Source: Fen-549 sp050011315
GTDB taxonomy: Bacteria > Actinomycetota > Thermoleophilia > Gaiellales > Gaiellaceae
NCBI GenBank assembly: GCA_050011315.1
Contig: JBEKJI010000005.1
Coordinates: 1 to 64,000 of the forward strand
Length of the DNA stretch: 64,000 bases
Reading direction: 5' to 3'
A program made the translations under genes and the position numbers. Below the pieces are notes generated by a model. It was not told the origin of the DNA. It searched no databases and saw only the letters and a list, made by a program, of their open reading frames with translations. Shown in pieces: positions 25,061 through 33,056 of this stretch; the stretch's first letter is position 1, and the number at the start of each line of letters is the position of its first letter.

Positions 25061-25338
25061 GTCGTTCGCTCCGAGGTCGCGCCGTTTTCCGATGCACCCA
25101 GCCGCTCGCCGAGCAGTTCCTTGAGGGCGCCGGGCGCCGGGATCCTTCCGGCCAGCACCACCTGGTCATCGACCGCCAGAGCCGGAGTAGCCATTACGCC
25201 CATCGCCGCCATCGCGGCGTAGTCGGTGACCTTCTCAACCCGCTCTTCGCGTCCGAGATCGTTCAGCACCTGGTCGGTCAGCGCCGCGAGCCGCTCGCAG
25301 TTGGCACATCCGCTTCCGAGGACTTTGACTGAGTGCAT
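25057..25338 (-). CDS. Small thioredoxin-like redox protein (CxxC)
   Basis: A 93-residue thioredoxin-fold protein of the 'redox-active disulfide protein 2' type, with VLGSGCANCERLAAL as its CxxC active site and MGVMATPALAVDDQVVLAG as the cis-Pro strand. I start at ATG 25338 because the AGGAG upstream is then about 10 bases away; GTG 25347 would place it too near. Such proteins regularly accompany ArsP/DUF318 permeases. The gene lies between that permease and the TDT transporter on one transcript. Confidence 0.8.
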   Translation of the reverse strand: MHSVKVLGSGCANCERLAALTDQVLNDLGREERVEKVTDYAAMAAMGVMATPALAVDDQVVLAGRIPAPGALKELLGERLGASENGATSERTT

Positions 25339-25356
25339 TGCTTTCACTTCTCCTCT

Positions 25357-26412
25357 CTAGAGCACAGCGTTGAATATGAAGCCGATCGCCACGATGCCGC
25401 TGGCGACGATTCCCACGTAGATGGCAAGCAGCTTGGGCTTGAGCACGCGCCGGAGCAGGATCATCTCGGGTAGCGAGAGGGCGACGATGCTCATCATCAG
25501 AGCGAGCGAGGTGCCCATAGCCATTCCCTTCGCGTGCACCGCCTGGATCAGTGGCAGCGTGCCGGCGGCGTTCGAGTAGAACGGCAAGCCGACTACCACG
25601 GCGATCGGAACGGCGAGCGGATTGCCGGGGCCGGCGATGCGGGTGAAGAAGTTGGTCGGGACCCAGCCGTGAATGGCGGCGCCAAGCGCGATCCCGACGA
25701 GCAGGTAGGGCCAAACCTTGCCGACAATCGTCTTCACTTCTTCGACGCCAAGCTCGACCCGCTCCGACCAGGTCGGCTCAACCTCGTCGCCGGTCGAGAG
25801 CGGGGCGACGGCCGCCGCCTCGAGAATCATCGGCTCGATATAGCGCTCGAGCTTCAACTTGCCGAGGATGAAGCCGGCGACGATCGCGAGTACAAGGCCG
25901 GTGCCGATGTAGAGCGCCGCTACCTCGAATCCGAACATTCCGTAGAGCAGCACGACGGCGACCTCGTTGATGAGCGGGCTCGCGATCAGGAAGCTGAGCG
26001 TGACTCCGAGCGGTATCCCGACAGCCACGAAGCCGATGAACGCCGGTACCGCGCTGCAGGAGCAGAACGGCGTCACAACACCGAGCCCGGAGGCCAGCAC
26101 GTTGCCGATCCCCTCCCGCTTCCCGCCCAGGATCGAGCGCGTGCGCTCGATCGAGAGGAAGCTGCGCAGGATGCGGACGACGAAGATGATGCCGACTAGC
26201 AGCAGCAGGATCTTGGTCGTATCGAAGAAGAAGAAGTGAACGGCGTCCGACCAGCGCGCTCCCCGCGGCAGCCCCACCAGGTTGTAAAGCGCCCAGTTCC
26301 AGAACGGGCCAAGCGCCACGTAAAAGGCGACGCAGATTGCGCCGGCCGCGGCGATCGCCGCCAGCGGGCGCAGACTGCGACGAGCACGCGCGGTGAGGAC
26401 GGATTCGCTCAC
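25357..26412 (-). CDS. DUF318/ArsP-like permease
   Basis: A 351-residue membrane protein with two four-helix halves. The first half has the diagnostic GVVTPFCSCSAVPAFIGFVA with conserved Cys residues, and ASPLINEVAVVLL. The second has VVVGLPFYSNAAGTLPLIQA and SLPEMILLRRVLKPKLL. ArsP-type members export trivalent organoarsenicals; others of the family are uncharacterised. An ArsR-type repressor and a small thioredoxin flank it, a classic arrangement. GTG 26412 is chosen because upstream sequence overlaps the ArsR gene; the ribosome site is poorly spaced, so the start is not certain. Confidence 0.8.
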   Translation of the reverse strand: MSESVLTARARRSLRPLAAIAAAGAICVAFYVALGPFWNWALYNLVGLPRGARWSDAVHFFFFDTTKILLLLVGIIFVVRILRSFLSIERTRSILGGKREGIGNVLASGLGVVTPFCSCSAVPAFIGFVAVGIPLGVTLSFLIASPLINEVAVVLLYGMFGFEVAALYIGTGLVLAIVAGFILGKLKLERYIEPMILEAAAVAPLSTGDEVEPTWSERVELGVEEVKTIVGKVWPYLLVGIALGAAIHGWVPTNFFTRIAGPGNPLAVPIAVVVGLPFYSNAAGTLPLIQAVHAKGMAMGTSLALMMSIVALSLPEMILLRRVLKPKLLAIYVGIVASGIVAIGFIFNAVL

Positions 26413-26470
26413 GCCTCGTATCCGATCATCGAGGTGGCCGCGTCGGGTTGCGGCCCAGCTAAGAGGAAGT

Positions 26471-26827
26471 TCATCCGATTGATCCCTCTCGGGCCGCCTC
26501 GTCGAGCGCCCTGGCGAACTCGGCGACCTGCTCGAGCGCGCCTGGCACGAGTCGGTAGAAGGTGAAGGCGCCACGCGGCTCTCGCTCTAGCAGGCCCGCT
26601 TGCGCGAGCTGCTTGAGGTGGTAGGAGACCGTCGGCTGCGTCAATCCCAGCTCGGGCACCAGTTTGCAGGCGCAGACGGGCTCGTCCTCGGCACGCAGAG
26701 CGATGCTGAGGATGCGCAGCCGCGTCCGGTCAGCGATCGTTGCCAGGGTGCTCTCCAGCCGGGCGGCTTCGGCCTCGGATAGCGAGTAATGAGTTGGCGC
26801 GTCCAGCCTGTCGATCGTTTCGTTCAT
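26471..26827 (-). CDS. arsR: ArsR/SmtB-type metalloregulator
   Basis: A 118-residue winged-helix repressor: RTRLRILSIAL, then CACKLVPELGLTQPTVSYHL with Cys residues on the DNA-recognition helix as in ArsR (arsenite/antimonite binding), then LAQAGLLEREPRGAFTFYRL. Binding of the metalloid to the Cys residues would release the operator. I choose ATG 26827 because TGGAG (26834-26838) is well spaced; the upstream ATG 26839 abuts an operator palindrome and has no ribosome site. Two near-identical palindromes lie just upstream (26840-26886). It presumably controls the permease/thioredoxin/TDT transcript. Confidence 0.85.
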   Translation of the reverse strand: MNETIDRLDAPTHYSLSEAEAARLESTLATIADRTRLRILSIALRAEDEPVCACKLVPELGLTQPTVSYHLKQLAQAGLLEREPRGAFTFYRLVPGALEQVAEFARALDEAAREGSIG

Positions 26828-26839
26828 GGTGAACTCCAT

Positions 26840-26855
26840 ATAGATGGCGATCTAT
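26840..26855. promoter_or_regulatory. ArsR operator 1
   Basis: ATAGAT-GGCG-ATCTAT, a perfect inverted repeat 12 bases upstream of the arsR start at 26827. The half-site resembles the ATA-rich half-sites bound by ArsR/SmtB repressors. A second site lies 31 bases away on the same helical face (about three turns). Confidence 0.65.
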
Positions 26856-26870
26856 CTTCGGGGTGAGTAT

Positions 26871-26886
26871 ATAGACAGCGGTCTAT
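26871..26886. promoter_or_regulatory. ArsR operator 2
   Basis: ATAGAC-AGCG-GTCTAT, a perfect inverted repeat very similar to operator 1, with compensating base changes (GAC/GTC). The pair probably lets ArsR dimers bind cooperatively and may once have controlled a divergent gene now reduced to a rhodanese fragment. Confidence 0.65.
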
Positions 26887-26996
26887 GTTCCGCAACTCTC
26901 CGATCACGGAGGTCCCACTGGTCGCTAGTCGACAATTACGAATGGGGCAGCTACGAACCGCGGCTCGGAATCTACGGCGTCGATCGTGAGCACCGA

Positions 26997-27107
26997 GTCG
27001 CCGTCGAGACGTTTGCGCAGCTCGGTTACAAGGACATCGTCGAGTTGCGTGGCGGAATGGCAGCCTCGGTGGAGAGCGGGCGTACGCTCAAAGCCGCTTC
27101 ACGTTGA
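26997..27107 (+). pseudogene. Rhodanese-domain remnant, 5'-truncated
   Basis: The last 35 residues (FAQLGYKDIVELRGGMAASV, then SGRTLKAAS) match the C-terminal end of the rhodanese lipoprotein at 16954 (LEQLGYKNIVELRGGM). The preceding frame has no rhodanese sequence and the catalytic Cys loop is absent. A frame open from 26844 continues into it but is otherwise unrelated. It is a gene fragment next to the arsR operators, probably left by a deletion. Confidence 0.65.
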
Positions 27108-27146
27108 GCGGCGATGCGGCTGCGCGAGAGCCACGGAGGCGAGAAC

Positions 27147-27497
27147 TCACGCTCGTTTGCCGATCAGCGCGCTCAACTCCTCGAGCTGGCGCTGCATGCT
27201 GCCGCAGACCTGCTCGCAGAGCCCGAAGACGCCCTCGTCAACTATCCGGTAGTAGGCGAAGTTCCCCTGCTGACGCCGTCCCACAATGCCCGCCTGCAGC
27301 AGGACACCGAGGTGCTTGGAGACGTTCTGTTGAGAAGCGCCGGTGGCCTCGACGAGGTCGCCGACGCAGGCCTCGCCCTCGCGCAACCGGTCGACGAGCG
27401 TGATCCGCATTGGCTCAGAGAGCACGCGGAAGCGCGCGGCTATCAGGTCGCTGAGCTCCCCCGGGAGCGGGTGTGGCAGGCTCATGAAGAACACCAT
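27147..27497 (-). CDS. ArsR-family regulator, possible persulfide sensor
   Basis: A 116-residue winged helix: LSEPMRITLVDRLREGEACV, GDLVEATGASQQNVSKHLGV, LLQAGIVGRRQQGNFAYYRI. It has one Cys before the recognition helix (EACV, about residue 44) and others near the end (GLCEQVCG). In the BigR/SqrR/SdpR-type sensors, a Cys in helix 2 and one near helix 5 form a di- or tetrasulfide on contact with sulfide. That placement fits a sulfur sensor here, close to rhodanese, OsmC and thioredoxin genes. Start ATG 27497 or ATG 27485; neither has a convincing ribosome site. Confidence 0.7.
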   Translation of the reverse strand: MVFFMSLPHPLPGELSDLIAARFRVLSEPMRITLVDRLREGEACVGDLVEATGASQQNVSKHLGVLLQAGIVGRRQQGNFAYYRIVDEGVFGLCEQVCGSMQRQLEELSALIGKRA

Positions 27498-27573
27498 TCC
27501 ATATCGATCGGGCGGCGCTCGTGCAGACAGCGATCCGGCGGCGCGGCGGATATCGGTTGTGTGCGTGTCTGCA

Positions 27574-27915
27574 TCAGATCACCCGGCCGTCTCGTGGATG
27601 CAGCGGCAAGCCGGCACGGACCCAACTCACGAGGCCTCCATCGAGATTCTCGACGTCGTAACCGGCTGCTCGTAGCGCCCGCGTTGCAGAGCCGCTGCGG
27701 CTTCCCGTGCGACAGACGGCGATGATCTTCTTGCCCTGCGGAAGCTCTCGCTGGCGCGCCGCCAGCTCGCGAATCGGAATGTGCAGCGCGCCGCGGATCC
27801 GACCGGCCTTCCACTCGCTCGGCTCGCGAACATCGAGCGCAATGGCAGCGGTCGCGCGGAGCAGCTCCGCTGCCTGCGCGGGGTCTATGCCTTCGTGGCG
27901 CGAGAAGAGGCTCAT
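27574..27915 (-). CDS. Rhodanese-domain sulfurtransferase (cytosolic)
   Basis: A 113-residue single-domain rhodanese: IDPAQAAELLRATAAIALDV, REPSEWKAGRIRGALHIPIR, active loop AVCRTGSRSGSA with catalytic Cys, and a final GYDVENLDGGLVSWVRAGLP. ATG 27915 is preceded by GAGG; the longer frame upstream overlaps the OsmC gene and is not needed. It is in the order OsmC-rhodanese on the minus strand (7-base gap), consistent with persulfide handling in the cytoplasm. Confidence 0.85.
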   Translation of the reverse strand: MSLFSRHEGIDPAQAAELLRATAAIALDVREPSEWKAGRIRGALHIPIRELAARQRELPQGKKIIAVCRTGSRSGSATRALRAAGYDVENLDGGLVSWVRAGLPLHPRDGRVI

Positions 27916-27922
27916 CTCGACC

Positions 27923-28405
27923 TCAAATCGACTCGGCGTATGCCGCGGGATCATCCCGCGACGGGAGCTCGGCCGTAGCGACCTCGACCTCCAGCGAGAC
28001 GGGAAGGTCAAGCGAGGCGGTGACGAGACAGGCTTCCTCGGCCTTATACGCGAGTTCGAGCGCGAGTGCCTCCTGGCCGGGATCCGTCGTGATCGCGAGT
28101 CGCATCTCGATTCGCCTGAAGCCGAAGTGATCGTCGTCGCGCATACCGGCGACCCCGTCTGCGCTCATGTGAAGCCGTCGCAACGCCAGGCCCTCGCGCT
28201 CGGCGAAACCGGTCAGCGTGACCGCCAGGCACGAGGCCGCCGCCGCGACGAAGAAATCTTCGGGGCTCCAGACGCTCGGGTCGATCCCCTTGAACACCGG
28301 TGGCGGCATGACTTCGACCTCGTGCTTACCTGAGATGCGCGTCACGACCTTACGGCCTGCGCGCCAATCGACCTCGAGCGGGAAATGGAACTCCTTGACC
28401 TGCAT
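27923..28405 (-). CDS. OsmC/Ohr-family peroxiredoxin-like protein
   Basis: A 160-residue OsmC-fold protein: FKGIDPSVWSPEDFFVAAAA then SCLAVTL with the first Cys, and EEACLVTASLDLPV with the second. OsmC/Ohr enzymes reduce organic hydroperoxides using a reactive Cys pair and a lipoyl partner; some bacterial members (YhfA-type) have unknown substrates. In an operon with a rhodanese. ATG 28405 follows AGGAGG on the minus strand. Confidence 0.8.
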   Translation of the reverse strand: MQVKEFHFPLEVDWRAGRKVVTRISGKHEVEVMPPPVFKGIDPSVWSPEDFFVAAAASCLAVTLTGFAEREGLALRRLHMSADGVAGMRDDDHFGFRRIEMRLAITTDPGQEALALELAYKAEEACLVTASLDLPVSLEVEVATAELPSRDDPAAYAESI

Positions 28406-28441
28406 ACGACCTCCTATTCGTTCTCCTTGTATGGATGAAGC

Positions 28442-28795
28442 TCAGACGACTTGCGCCTCTGCTTCCTCCTTGGCGAGCAGTTCGTCGAAGAACTTGCCGA
28501 TCGTCCCCGCCGGGTAGGCGCCAACGAAGCCGTTTACCGCTTCGCCGTTACGGAAGACCGCGACGGTCGGGATGCTCTGGATTCCATACTGGGCGGCGAT
28601 CGTGCTCTCGCTGTCGACGTCCACCTTCACCAGTTCGAGCCCGTCCGAGCGCTTGGCGACCTCGCTCTCGATCGCCGGTCCCAAGGCACGGCAGGGAGCG
28701 CACCAAGCGGCCCAGAAGTCGACGACGACGGGGAGCTCGTGCGAGCGCTCGATCACGTCGCGCTCGAAGTTCTCGGCTGTGACATCCATCTTCAA
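28442..28795 (-). CDS. trxA: Thioredoxin
   Basis: A 117-residue thioredoxin: VVVDFWAAWCAPCRALGPAI active site, KVDVDSESTIAAQYGIQSIP with the cis-Pro, and a final TIGKFFDELL helix. Reduces protein disulfides and, in this neighbourhood, may reduce persulfides. Minus strand, followed 8 bases upstream by DUF2892. ATG 28795 follows AAGGAG. Confidence 0.9.
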   Translation of the reverse strand: MKMDVTAENFERDVIERSHELPVVVDFWAAWCAPCRALGPAIESEVAKRSDGLELVKVDVDSESTIAAQYGIQSIPTVAVFRNGEAVNGFVGAYPAGTIGKFFDELLAKEEAEAQVV

Positions 28796-28803
28796 ATCTC
28801 CTT

Positions 28804-29028
28804 TCAGTGCGAGTGGGCAATCGGCAAGTGCCGACGCGTAGCGATGTGGAAGAGGGTGTAGAGCGGGCAGAAGCCGACGGCGCTCGTTGCGAGCATGATC
28901 GCCGCAAGCGCGAAGAGCACGATGCCGGCGACCGATCCCGCTCCCAGTAGGATCGCTACGACGATGAGCACGGGCGCGACCACCAAGGCCCGAAGCCCGC
29001 GATCGAGGTTGCTCATATTCCTGTTCAT
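28804..29028 (-). CDS. DUF2892 small membrane protein
   Basis: A 74-residue protein with two hydrophobic segments (LRALVVAPVLIVVAILLGAG and GIVLFALAAIMLATSAVGFC) and a conserved CPLYTLF near the end, the DUF2892 (YgaP inner-membrane) pattern. Members are frequently fused or adjacent to rhodaneses. The first gene of a minus-strand group with thioredoxin, OsmC and rhodanese. Start ATG 29028; ATG 29016 also possible. Confidence 0.8.
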   Translation of the reverse strand: MNRNMSNLDRGLRALVVAPVLIVVAILLGAGSVAGIVLFALAAIMLATSAVGFCPLYTLFHIATRRHLPIAHSH

Positions 29029-29091
29029 GTCGATCTCCTTCGTTGAGTATCTACCATTCTACTGCTGTGTGGTTGTATAGTATTACCCGAC

Positions 29092-29397
29092 ATGGTGCTT
29101 GGCAAACATCCGGAACCGCAGATCCGCCTCTACACCTCCCCTTGGTGCGCTTACTGTAGGAAGGCGAAGGCGCTGCTCGAGCGCCACGGAATCGACTATG
29201 AGGAGATAGATATCGGTGGTGCCGAGCACTGCTGCCGCCTGCACGAGCTGACGGGCGGCGACAGCGTTCCGCAGGCGATCGTCGACGGCGAGCCGATTGG
29301 CGGCTACGAGGAACTGGTCGAACTCGTGCGCAGTGGCGTGCTCGCACCGCAGCGAGATCGGCAGATCGCCCCGACCAAGGCTGCGGCGGACGCCTGA
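29092..29397 (+). CDS. Glutaredoxin-like protein
   Basis: A 101-residue glutaredoxin-fold protein: IRLYTSPWCAYCRKAKALLE (CxxC), GIDYEEIDIGG, a Cys pair AEHCCRLHELTGG, SVPQAIVDGEPIGGYEELVE with the cis-Pro and GG-turn. Reduces disulfides or glutathione/mycothiol-type adducts. Divergent from DUF2892; the intergenic region (29029-29091) is AT-rich and contains TATAGTAT close to the start. Confidence 0.85.
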   Translation: MVLGKHPEPQIRLYTSPWCAYCRKAKALLERHGIDYEEIDIGGAEHCCRLHELTGGDSVPQAIVDGEPIGGYEELVELVRSGVLAPQRDRQIAPTKAAADA

Positions 29398-29580
29398 TGC
29401 GCGGCTGACTCCAACCGTCGGATCACCGCTCCTTCAGAACCTCCCCCGTCAAGCCGCCTACGACGATTTCCAACGCTGCGCCTCCTCAGGATGGCACGTA
29501 ACGGGAAGAAACTCCGGATTCAGAGGTTGGGGTTTGGACGTGACACTTTGTTGTCCGCGTTTACCCCGTAAAACAGGGCT

Positions 29581-29940
29581 TTGGAACTAAACGGAGCACG
29601 TTCAAACCCTCAAGCCGCGGTTGAGCTCTCTCGACTCGGCGCGCTCCACGACGAGCTACTCCGCAAAGCCTTAACCAATCCTCGCGAACCTCGGCCCGTT
29701 CCGGCCAAAGTGAGCCCAGTGCTCGAGACCGTGATACGAGTGCTCGAACAAGCCGGGGGCCCGATGCAGGTGCGGGAGATTCACGCCGCGGCAGAGCAAC
29801 TCGCGGGCGAGCCACTGCTCTGGAAATCCGTGAAGGCAGCGTTGGCGGTTAATGCCGAGGGCGAAGAAGCGCGCTTCAATCGCGTCCGACGCGGCTACTA
29901 CCGGATCGCTACCGATCGAAGATTGTGCTTGCGTTCCTAG
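29581..29940 (+). CDS. Small winged-helix (HARE-HTH-like) protein, paralogue 3
   Basis: A 119-residue protein with TTG 29581 start. It opens MELNGARSNPQAAVELSRLG, matching the paralogue at 12294 and the repeat mini-ORF, then LHDELLRKALTNPREPRPVP, VSPVLETVIRVLEQAGGPMQ, VREIHAAAEQLAGEPLLWKS, VKAALAVNAEG and RVRRGYYRIA. This is the best preserved paralogue. The pattern fits a HARE-HTH winged helix. It converges with the PD-(D/E)xK gene (stops overlap by 4 bases) at the left edge of the defence island. Confidence 0.6.
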   Translation: MELNGARSNPQAAVELSRLGALHDELLRKALTNPREPRPVPAKVSPVLETVIRVLEQAGGPMQVREIHAAAEQLAGEPLLWKSVKAALAVNAEGEEARFNRVRRGYYRIATDRRLCLRS

Positions 29941-30740
29941 GGCTTCTGACCATGCGCGGAGAGGCTTAGCTTGAGTCGGCCGTCCCAGCGGGCTTCGATG
30001 AAGGCGATCCGGCGCGCCGGAACGTTCGGCTCGGCCGCGAGAATGGGCGCGAGCCTCTTCGCTGCCGCGTAGAGGTCGGCCTGATAAGCCGAGCGAGCCT
30101 GTTGCTCCGGCTTGACAACAATCACGAAGAGGTCTAGCTCGCTGAGCGCCTGAAACTGTGCAAACGGATAAGTATTTTCAAGCCGCTCCATCTGCTGCGG
30201 AGAGAGGAGCTGAGCGCACTCAGTCAGACCTTGGATCAGGGCGAGAACCGGGTCGGTATCAAAACTCTCGGCAGTCGCAGATTTAACTTCGCCGACGATC
30301 GGAACGCCGTCCTCACCAACCAGGAGTAGATCAGCCGACATTCCCTTCTTCACTGGCGCTTCGCCCTCCAGGCGCGCGGCGGTGGTCTTCCGAAACGGGG
30401 GCAGCTCGTAGTCGACGAAGCGAAACGTCAACTCGGGCCCGTCCTCGACCTCCCACCAACGGCCGCGCGGTAGGTCGGCAAGGAGAACGGCAACGTCACG
30501 CCCACTACTGATCTCGCGCACGGTGTCGGCGTTCGGTAGCTCGGGCCGCGGTGGATGGAAGTCCTCGTCCGCGTTAGAGAAGCCCTTGAAGAAGCTAAGG
30601 CTGCTACGGCGCGACCACTCGTTGAACAGATGCGGCTTGTCGGCGATCCAGCGGGCGAACTCCAGTCGTTCCTCCACGCTCATCGAGCGCATGAACTCGT
30701 AGAGCCGGAACAGCGGGGCATTATCGGTGCTGCCACTCAT
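29937..30740 (-). CDS. PD-(D/E)xK-like protein of unknown function, paired with an MBL enzyme
   Basis: A 267-residue protein from ATG 30740, which overlaps the stop of the preceding MBL gene (ATGA). No family is recognised for the N-terminal half (SVEERLEFARWIADKPHLFN). The central part reads SADLLLVGEDGVPIVGEVKS, matching PD-(D/E)xK nuclease geometry: D137, then E151-V-K153 on the next strand. A Tyr/Ala helical segment (SAYQADLYAAAKRLAPIL) follows. The coupling to an RNase J-like MBL protein suggests a two-component nucleic-acid-degrading unit in a defence island. The upstream part of the longer frame (to 31010) overlaps the MBL gene and is not coding. Confidence 0.5.
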   Translation of the reverse strand: MSGSTDNAPLFRLYEFMRSMSVEERLEFARWIADKPHLFNEWSRRSSLSFFKGFSNADEDFHPPRPELPNADTVREISSGRDVAVLLADLPRGRWWEVEDGPELTFRFVDYELPPFRKTTAARLEGEAPVKKGMSADLLLVGEDGVPIVGEVKSATAESFDTDPVLALIQGLTECAQLLSPQQMERLENTYPFAQFQALSELDLFVIVVKPEQQARSAYQADLYAAAKRLAPILAAEPNVPARRIAFIEARWDGRLKLSLSAHGQKP

Positions 30741-31984
30741 ACGTCCCACCACTCTCCATCTGAATGCAGCTCGGCGCAAGCGAACAGCTCCTTGAATCGC
30801 TCTGGTATCGCGGTGTGTATCGGCACGACCCGCTCGGGGCTGATCGCGGCAACCAGACGTTGGAGGTCGGCGACGGTGGCGTGACCCGAGGCGTGCGCGA
30901 TTGTCAGCCGAATGCCGAGTTTGTCGAGCTGGGTACGCAGGGCGATTCCTGACGGCTGTTCCAGATAGCCGGGCCACATCGACCACACCGCTTCGGCACC
31001 ATCGAGGCACTGTGCGCGCTTCAACTCGCTGAGCATCGATCCGCGGAAGGTCATGACGAGCTGGTGAGCAAGCTCACTGAGCTGTTCGGGGTAGATGCGC
31101 GACCGGCTAATGTCCGCAACGCGCTCGAACTGCCGCGACTCCTTCACGCGAACGCGTTGGCTCTGCGGAACGAAGACGCGTACGTTTTCCCAGTCCGGCC
31201 GCGGGATTGTCTCGTATCCAGTCGCCGCAGCGATCGTCGCGGCATACAGATCGAGCGCGAACAGCCGGTCAGCCTTCTTCGCGGCACGGAAGAGAGTTAC
31301 AAGGCGATCGATGTTCTGAGGGGAGTAGAGCGCAAGAACGAGTCCCTGCGCCCGCCGGAAGACCTCGAGCGCCTGCTCCTCGACGTCGCGTTCGCTGCGC
31401 GCACCACGCTCATCGCTCCCGCGCTCACCAATCCGCGTCCCTTCGAGCAAGAGCACGTCTGCGACGGGTGGTTCATTAACAAGCCGCTCGAAGAGGTTTC
31501 CCTTGCGCCCGTGAGCCCGCAAGTCACCCGAGTAAAAGAGTCGTCGGCCATGCGCCTCGATGAGCAGTGCGTAAGCATCGAAGGCTGAGTGATCGACGAG
31601 GTATGGCGTCAAATGAAAGGGGCCAACGGAGAAGGGTTGGTGATCGACAAGGAAGCCACGCGATTGAAGCACGATGCCGCCGGGACTGAAGTAACTCGCT
31701 TCGGCAAGAATGCGAGCGGCCGCCTCGCCGATATAGATGGGCACGGTCGCGCTGACGCCAACGAGAAGACCAAAGTGGTCGGGGTGGCCGTGTGAGATGA
31801 CAATTCCGCGAAGCGTGGGGTCGGAGCCGTCGAGACCGACGATCGCCGGTAGAGGAAGATCGTCATCTAATCCGGCGTCGAGGGGCCGTCCGATGTCTAG
31901 CGCGAGGCGCTGCCCATCACATTCGAGTTCGACGCAGCTACCTCCGATCTCGCGCGCCCCACGATGGATAACTGCCCTTAGCAC
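30737..31984 (-). CDS. Metallo-beta-lactamase-fold nuclease (RNase J/CPSF-like)
   Basis: A 415-residue MBL-fold protein with the binuclear metal motifs: ISHGHPDHFG (HxHxDH, residues 65-70), a metal His in LVDHSAFDAYALL, FYSGDLRAHGRK with the bridging Asp, and HASGHATVADL plus VVPIHTAIPE typical of beta-CASP/RNase J-like enzymes. MBL enzymes of this branch cleave RNA or DNA. GTG 31984 is the first possible start after an in-frame stop. It is followed by the PD-(D/E)xK-like gene with a 4-base overlap and preceded on the same strand by the 32094 gene, so it may be part of a Gabija-linked transcript or a separate system. Confidence 0.8.
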   Translation of the reverse strand: MLRAVIHRGAREIGGSCVELECDGQRLALDIGRPLDAGLDDDLPLPAIVGLDGSDPTLRGIVISHGHPDHFGLLVGVSATVPIYIGEAAARILAEASYFSPGGIVLQSRGFLVDHQPFSVGPFHLTPYLVDHSAFDAYALLIEAHGRRLFYSGDLRAHGRKGNLFERLVNEPPVADVLLLEGTRIGERGSDERGARSERDVEEQALEVFRRAQGLVLALYSPQNIDRLVTLFRAAKKADRLFALDLYAATIAAATGYETIPRPDWENVRVFVPQSQRVRVKESRQFERVADISRSRIYPEQLSELAHQLVMTFRGSMLSELKRAQCLDGAEAVWSMWPGYLEQPSGIALRTQLDKLGIRLTIAHASGHATVADLQRLVAAISPERVVPIHTAIPERFKELFACAELHSDGEWWDV

Positions 31985-32093
31985 GCCTCACCACGAACTC
32001 GAACACAGCTCCCGCCCTTCCCAACTACGAAAACGCTCTCCTTGCTGTTGGCGGGGCTCGATGATCGCGGCGGAATGGCGAGAGACGGCGCCC

Positions 32094-32777
32094 TCAAAGG
32101 GAACTACCTGAGCTCGGACGCAGCGGCGGATCGCCGACAGAACTAAGGAGACGATTGACCGTCCCTCGGACTTCGTCCACTAACCTGTTCTGCGAGCAGA
32201 AGGCGACGACTTCCTCTCGACTCCAGCGGCGAAGCAGGCGGAGACCGGGCCGTAGATGAGCCGGCCGCTTACCGAGCCGGCGGAGGAATTGCTCCAGTTC
32301 CGGGGCGTCTTCCTCGGAGGCGTAGCCGCGCTCGATTAGCCACGGCCAGAGTCCGGTGCGGATGCTATCCGCGTCATGCTGGCCGATACGCCTGCCGTCT
32401 GCGCCCGCCCATCGAGAAACGTACTCCGAGACCGCGATCGTCGGGTTCATGTATAGACGCTGTTTCCACGATGAGTTCCAGAAGGCCAGATGCGGTCGCG
32501 CTTCAACGGCCCAGTCGTCCTCGTCTGCCGCTGCGAGCAGCCCTCCGGCTCTCCCGTCGCTATAGAGGTACTGCGCCTGCGGCATTAGCTCTGCCGGCCA
32601 CGTGAACAGGGCCAGACCGCCGCCGACGTCATAGAGCTCGATGCGCTGAGTCGAAGAGATGCGGTTGCCTTTATCGAGCAGAACGAATCCGCGAGGCTTG
32701 GGCTCGATGCCTGTTACGTCGCGCAGGAGACTTGGGGCCGGCGTTTCTTGAAGAGGCCGATCGGTGTAGACACTCAT
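32094..32777 (-). CDS. Hypothetical protein in the defence island
   Basis: A 227-residue protein I do not recognise. It contains a beta-rich N-terminal half (RGFVLLDKGNRISSTQRIEL, FTWPAELMPQAQYLYSDGRA, LAFWNSSWKQRLYMNP) and a helical C-terminal half (GLWPWLIERGYASEEDAPEL, LLRRWSREEVVAFC). No catalytic motif. It lies between the MBL gene and gajB, all on the minus strand with gaps of 109 and 279 bases. ATG 32777 (ATGAGTGTCTAC). Confidence 0.55.
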   Translation of the reverse strand: MSVYTDRPLQETPAPSLLRDVTGIEPKPRGFVLLDKGNRISSTQRIELYDVGGGLALFTWPAELMPQAQYLYSDGRAGGLLAAADEDDWAVEARPHLAFWNSSWKQRLYMNPTIAVSEYVSRWAGADGRRIGQHDADSIRTGLWPWLIERGYASEEDAPELEQFLRRLGKRPAHLRPGLRLLRRWSREEVVAFCSQNRLVDEVRGTVNRLLSSVGDPPLRPSSGSSL

Positions 32778-33056
32778 GCGAGAAGTCTACGACGGCAGCG
32801 GAACAGGTTCATCGTCCGGTTGCAGTCCGCGTACAGTAGGAAGCGACCGATTGAGCTTTAACCATGAATCCGCCTTGACGGAGAGCGCACGGATGTTGAA
32901 CGAGGCGCAGATCTCCGAGGGAAAGGTCACCGCTCGAGGCGCGTTCGACAGAGTGACCCGCTACCGGGCGAACGTCCCGTATCGGGCCCTCGACGCGCAC
33001 GTCTTCGATCGGCTAGCCACCGCCTTGATCGGAATCTGGATGTTGGCGGCGCCGAC

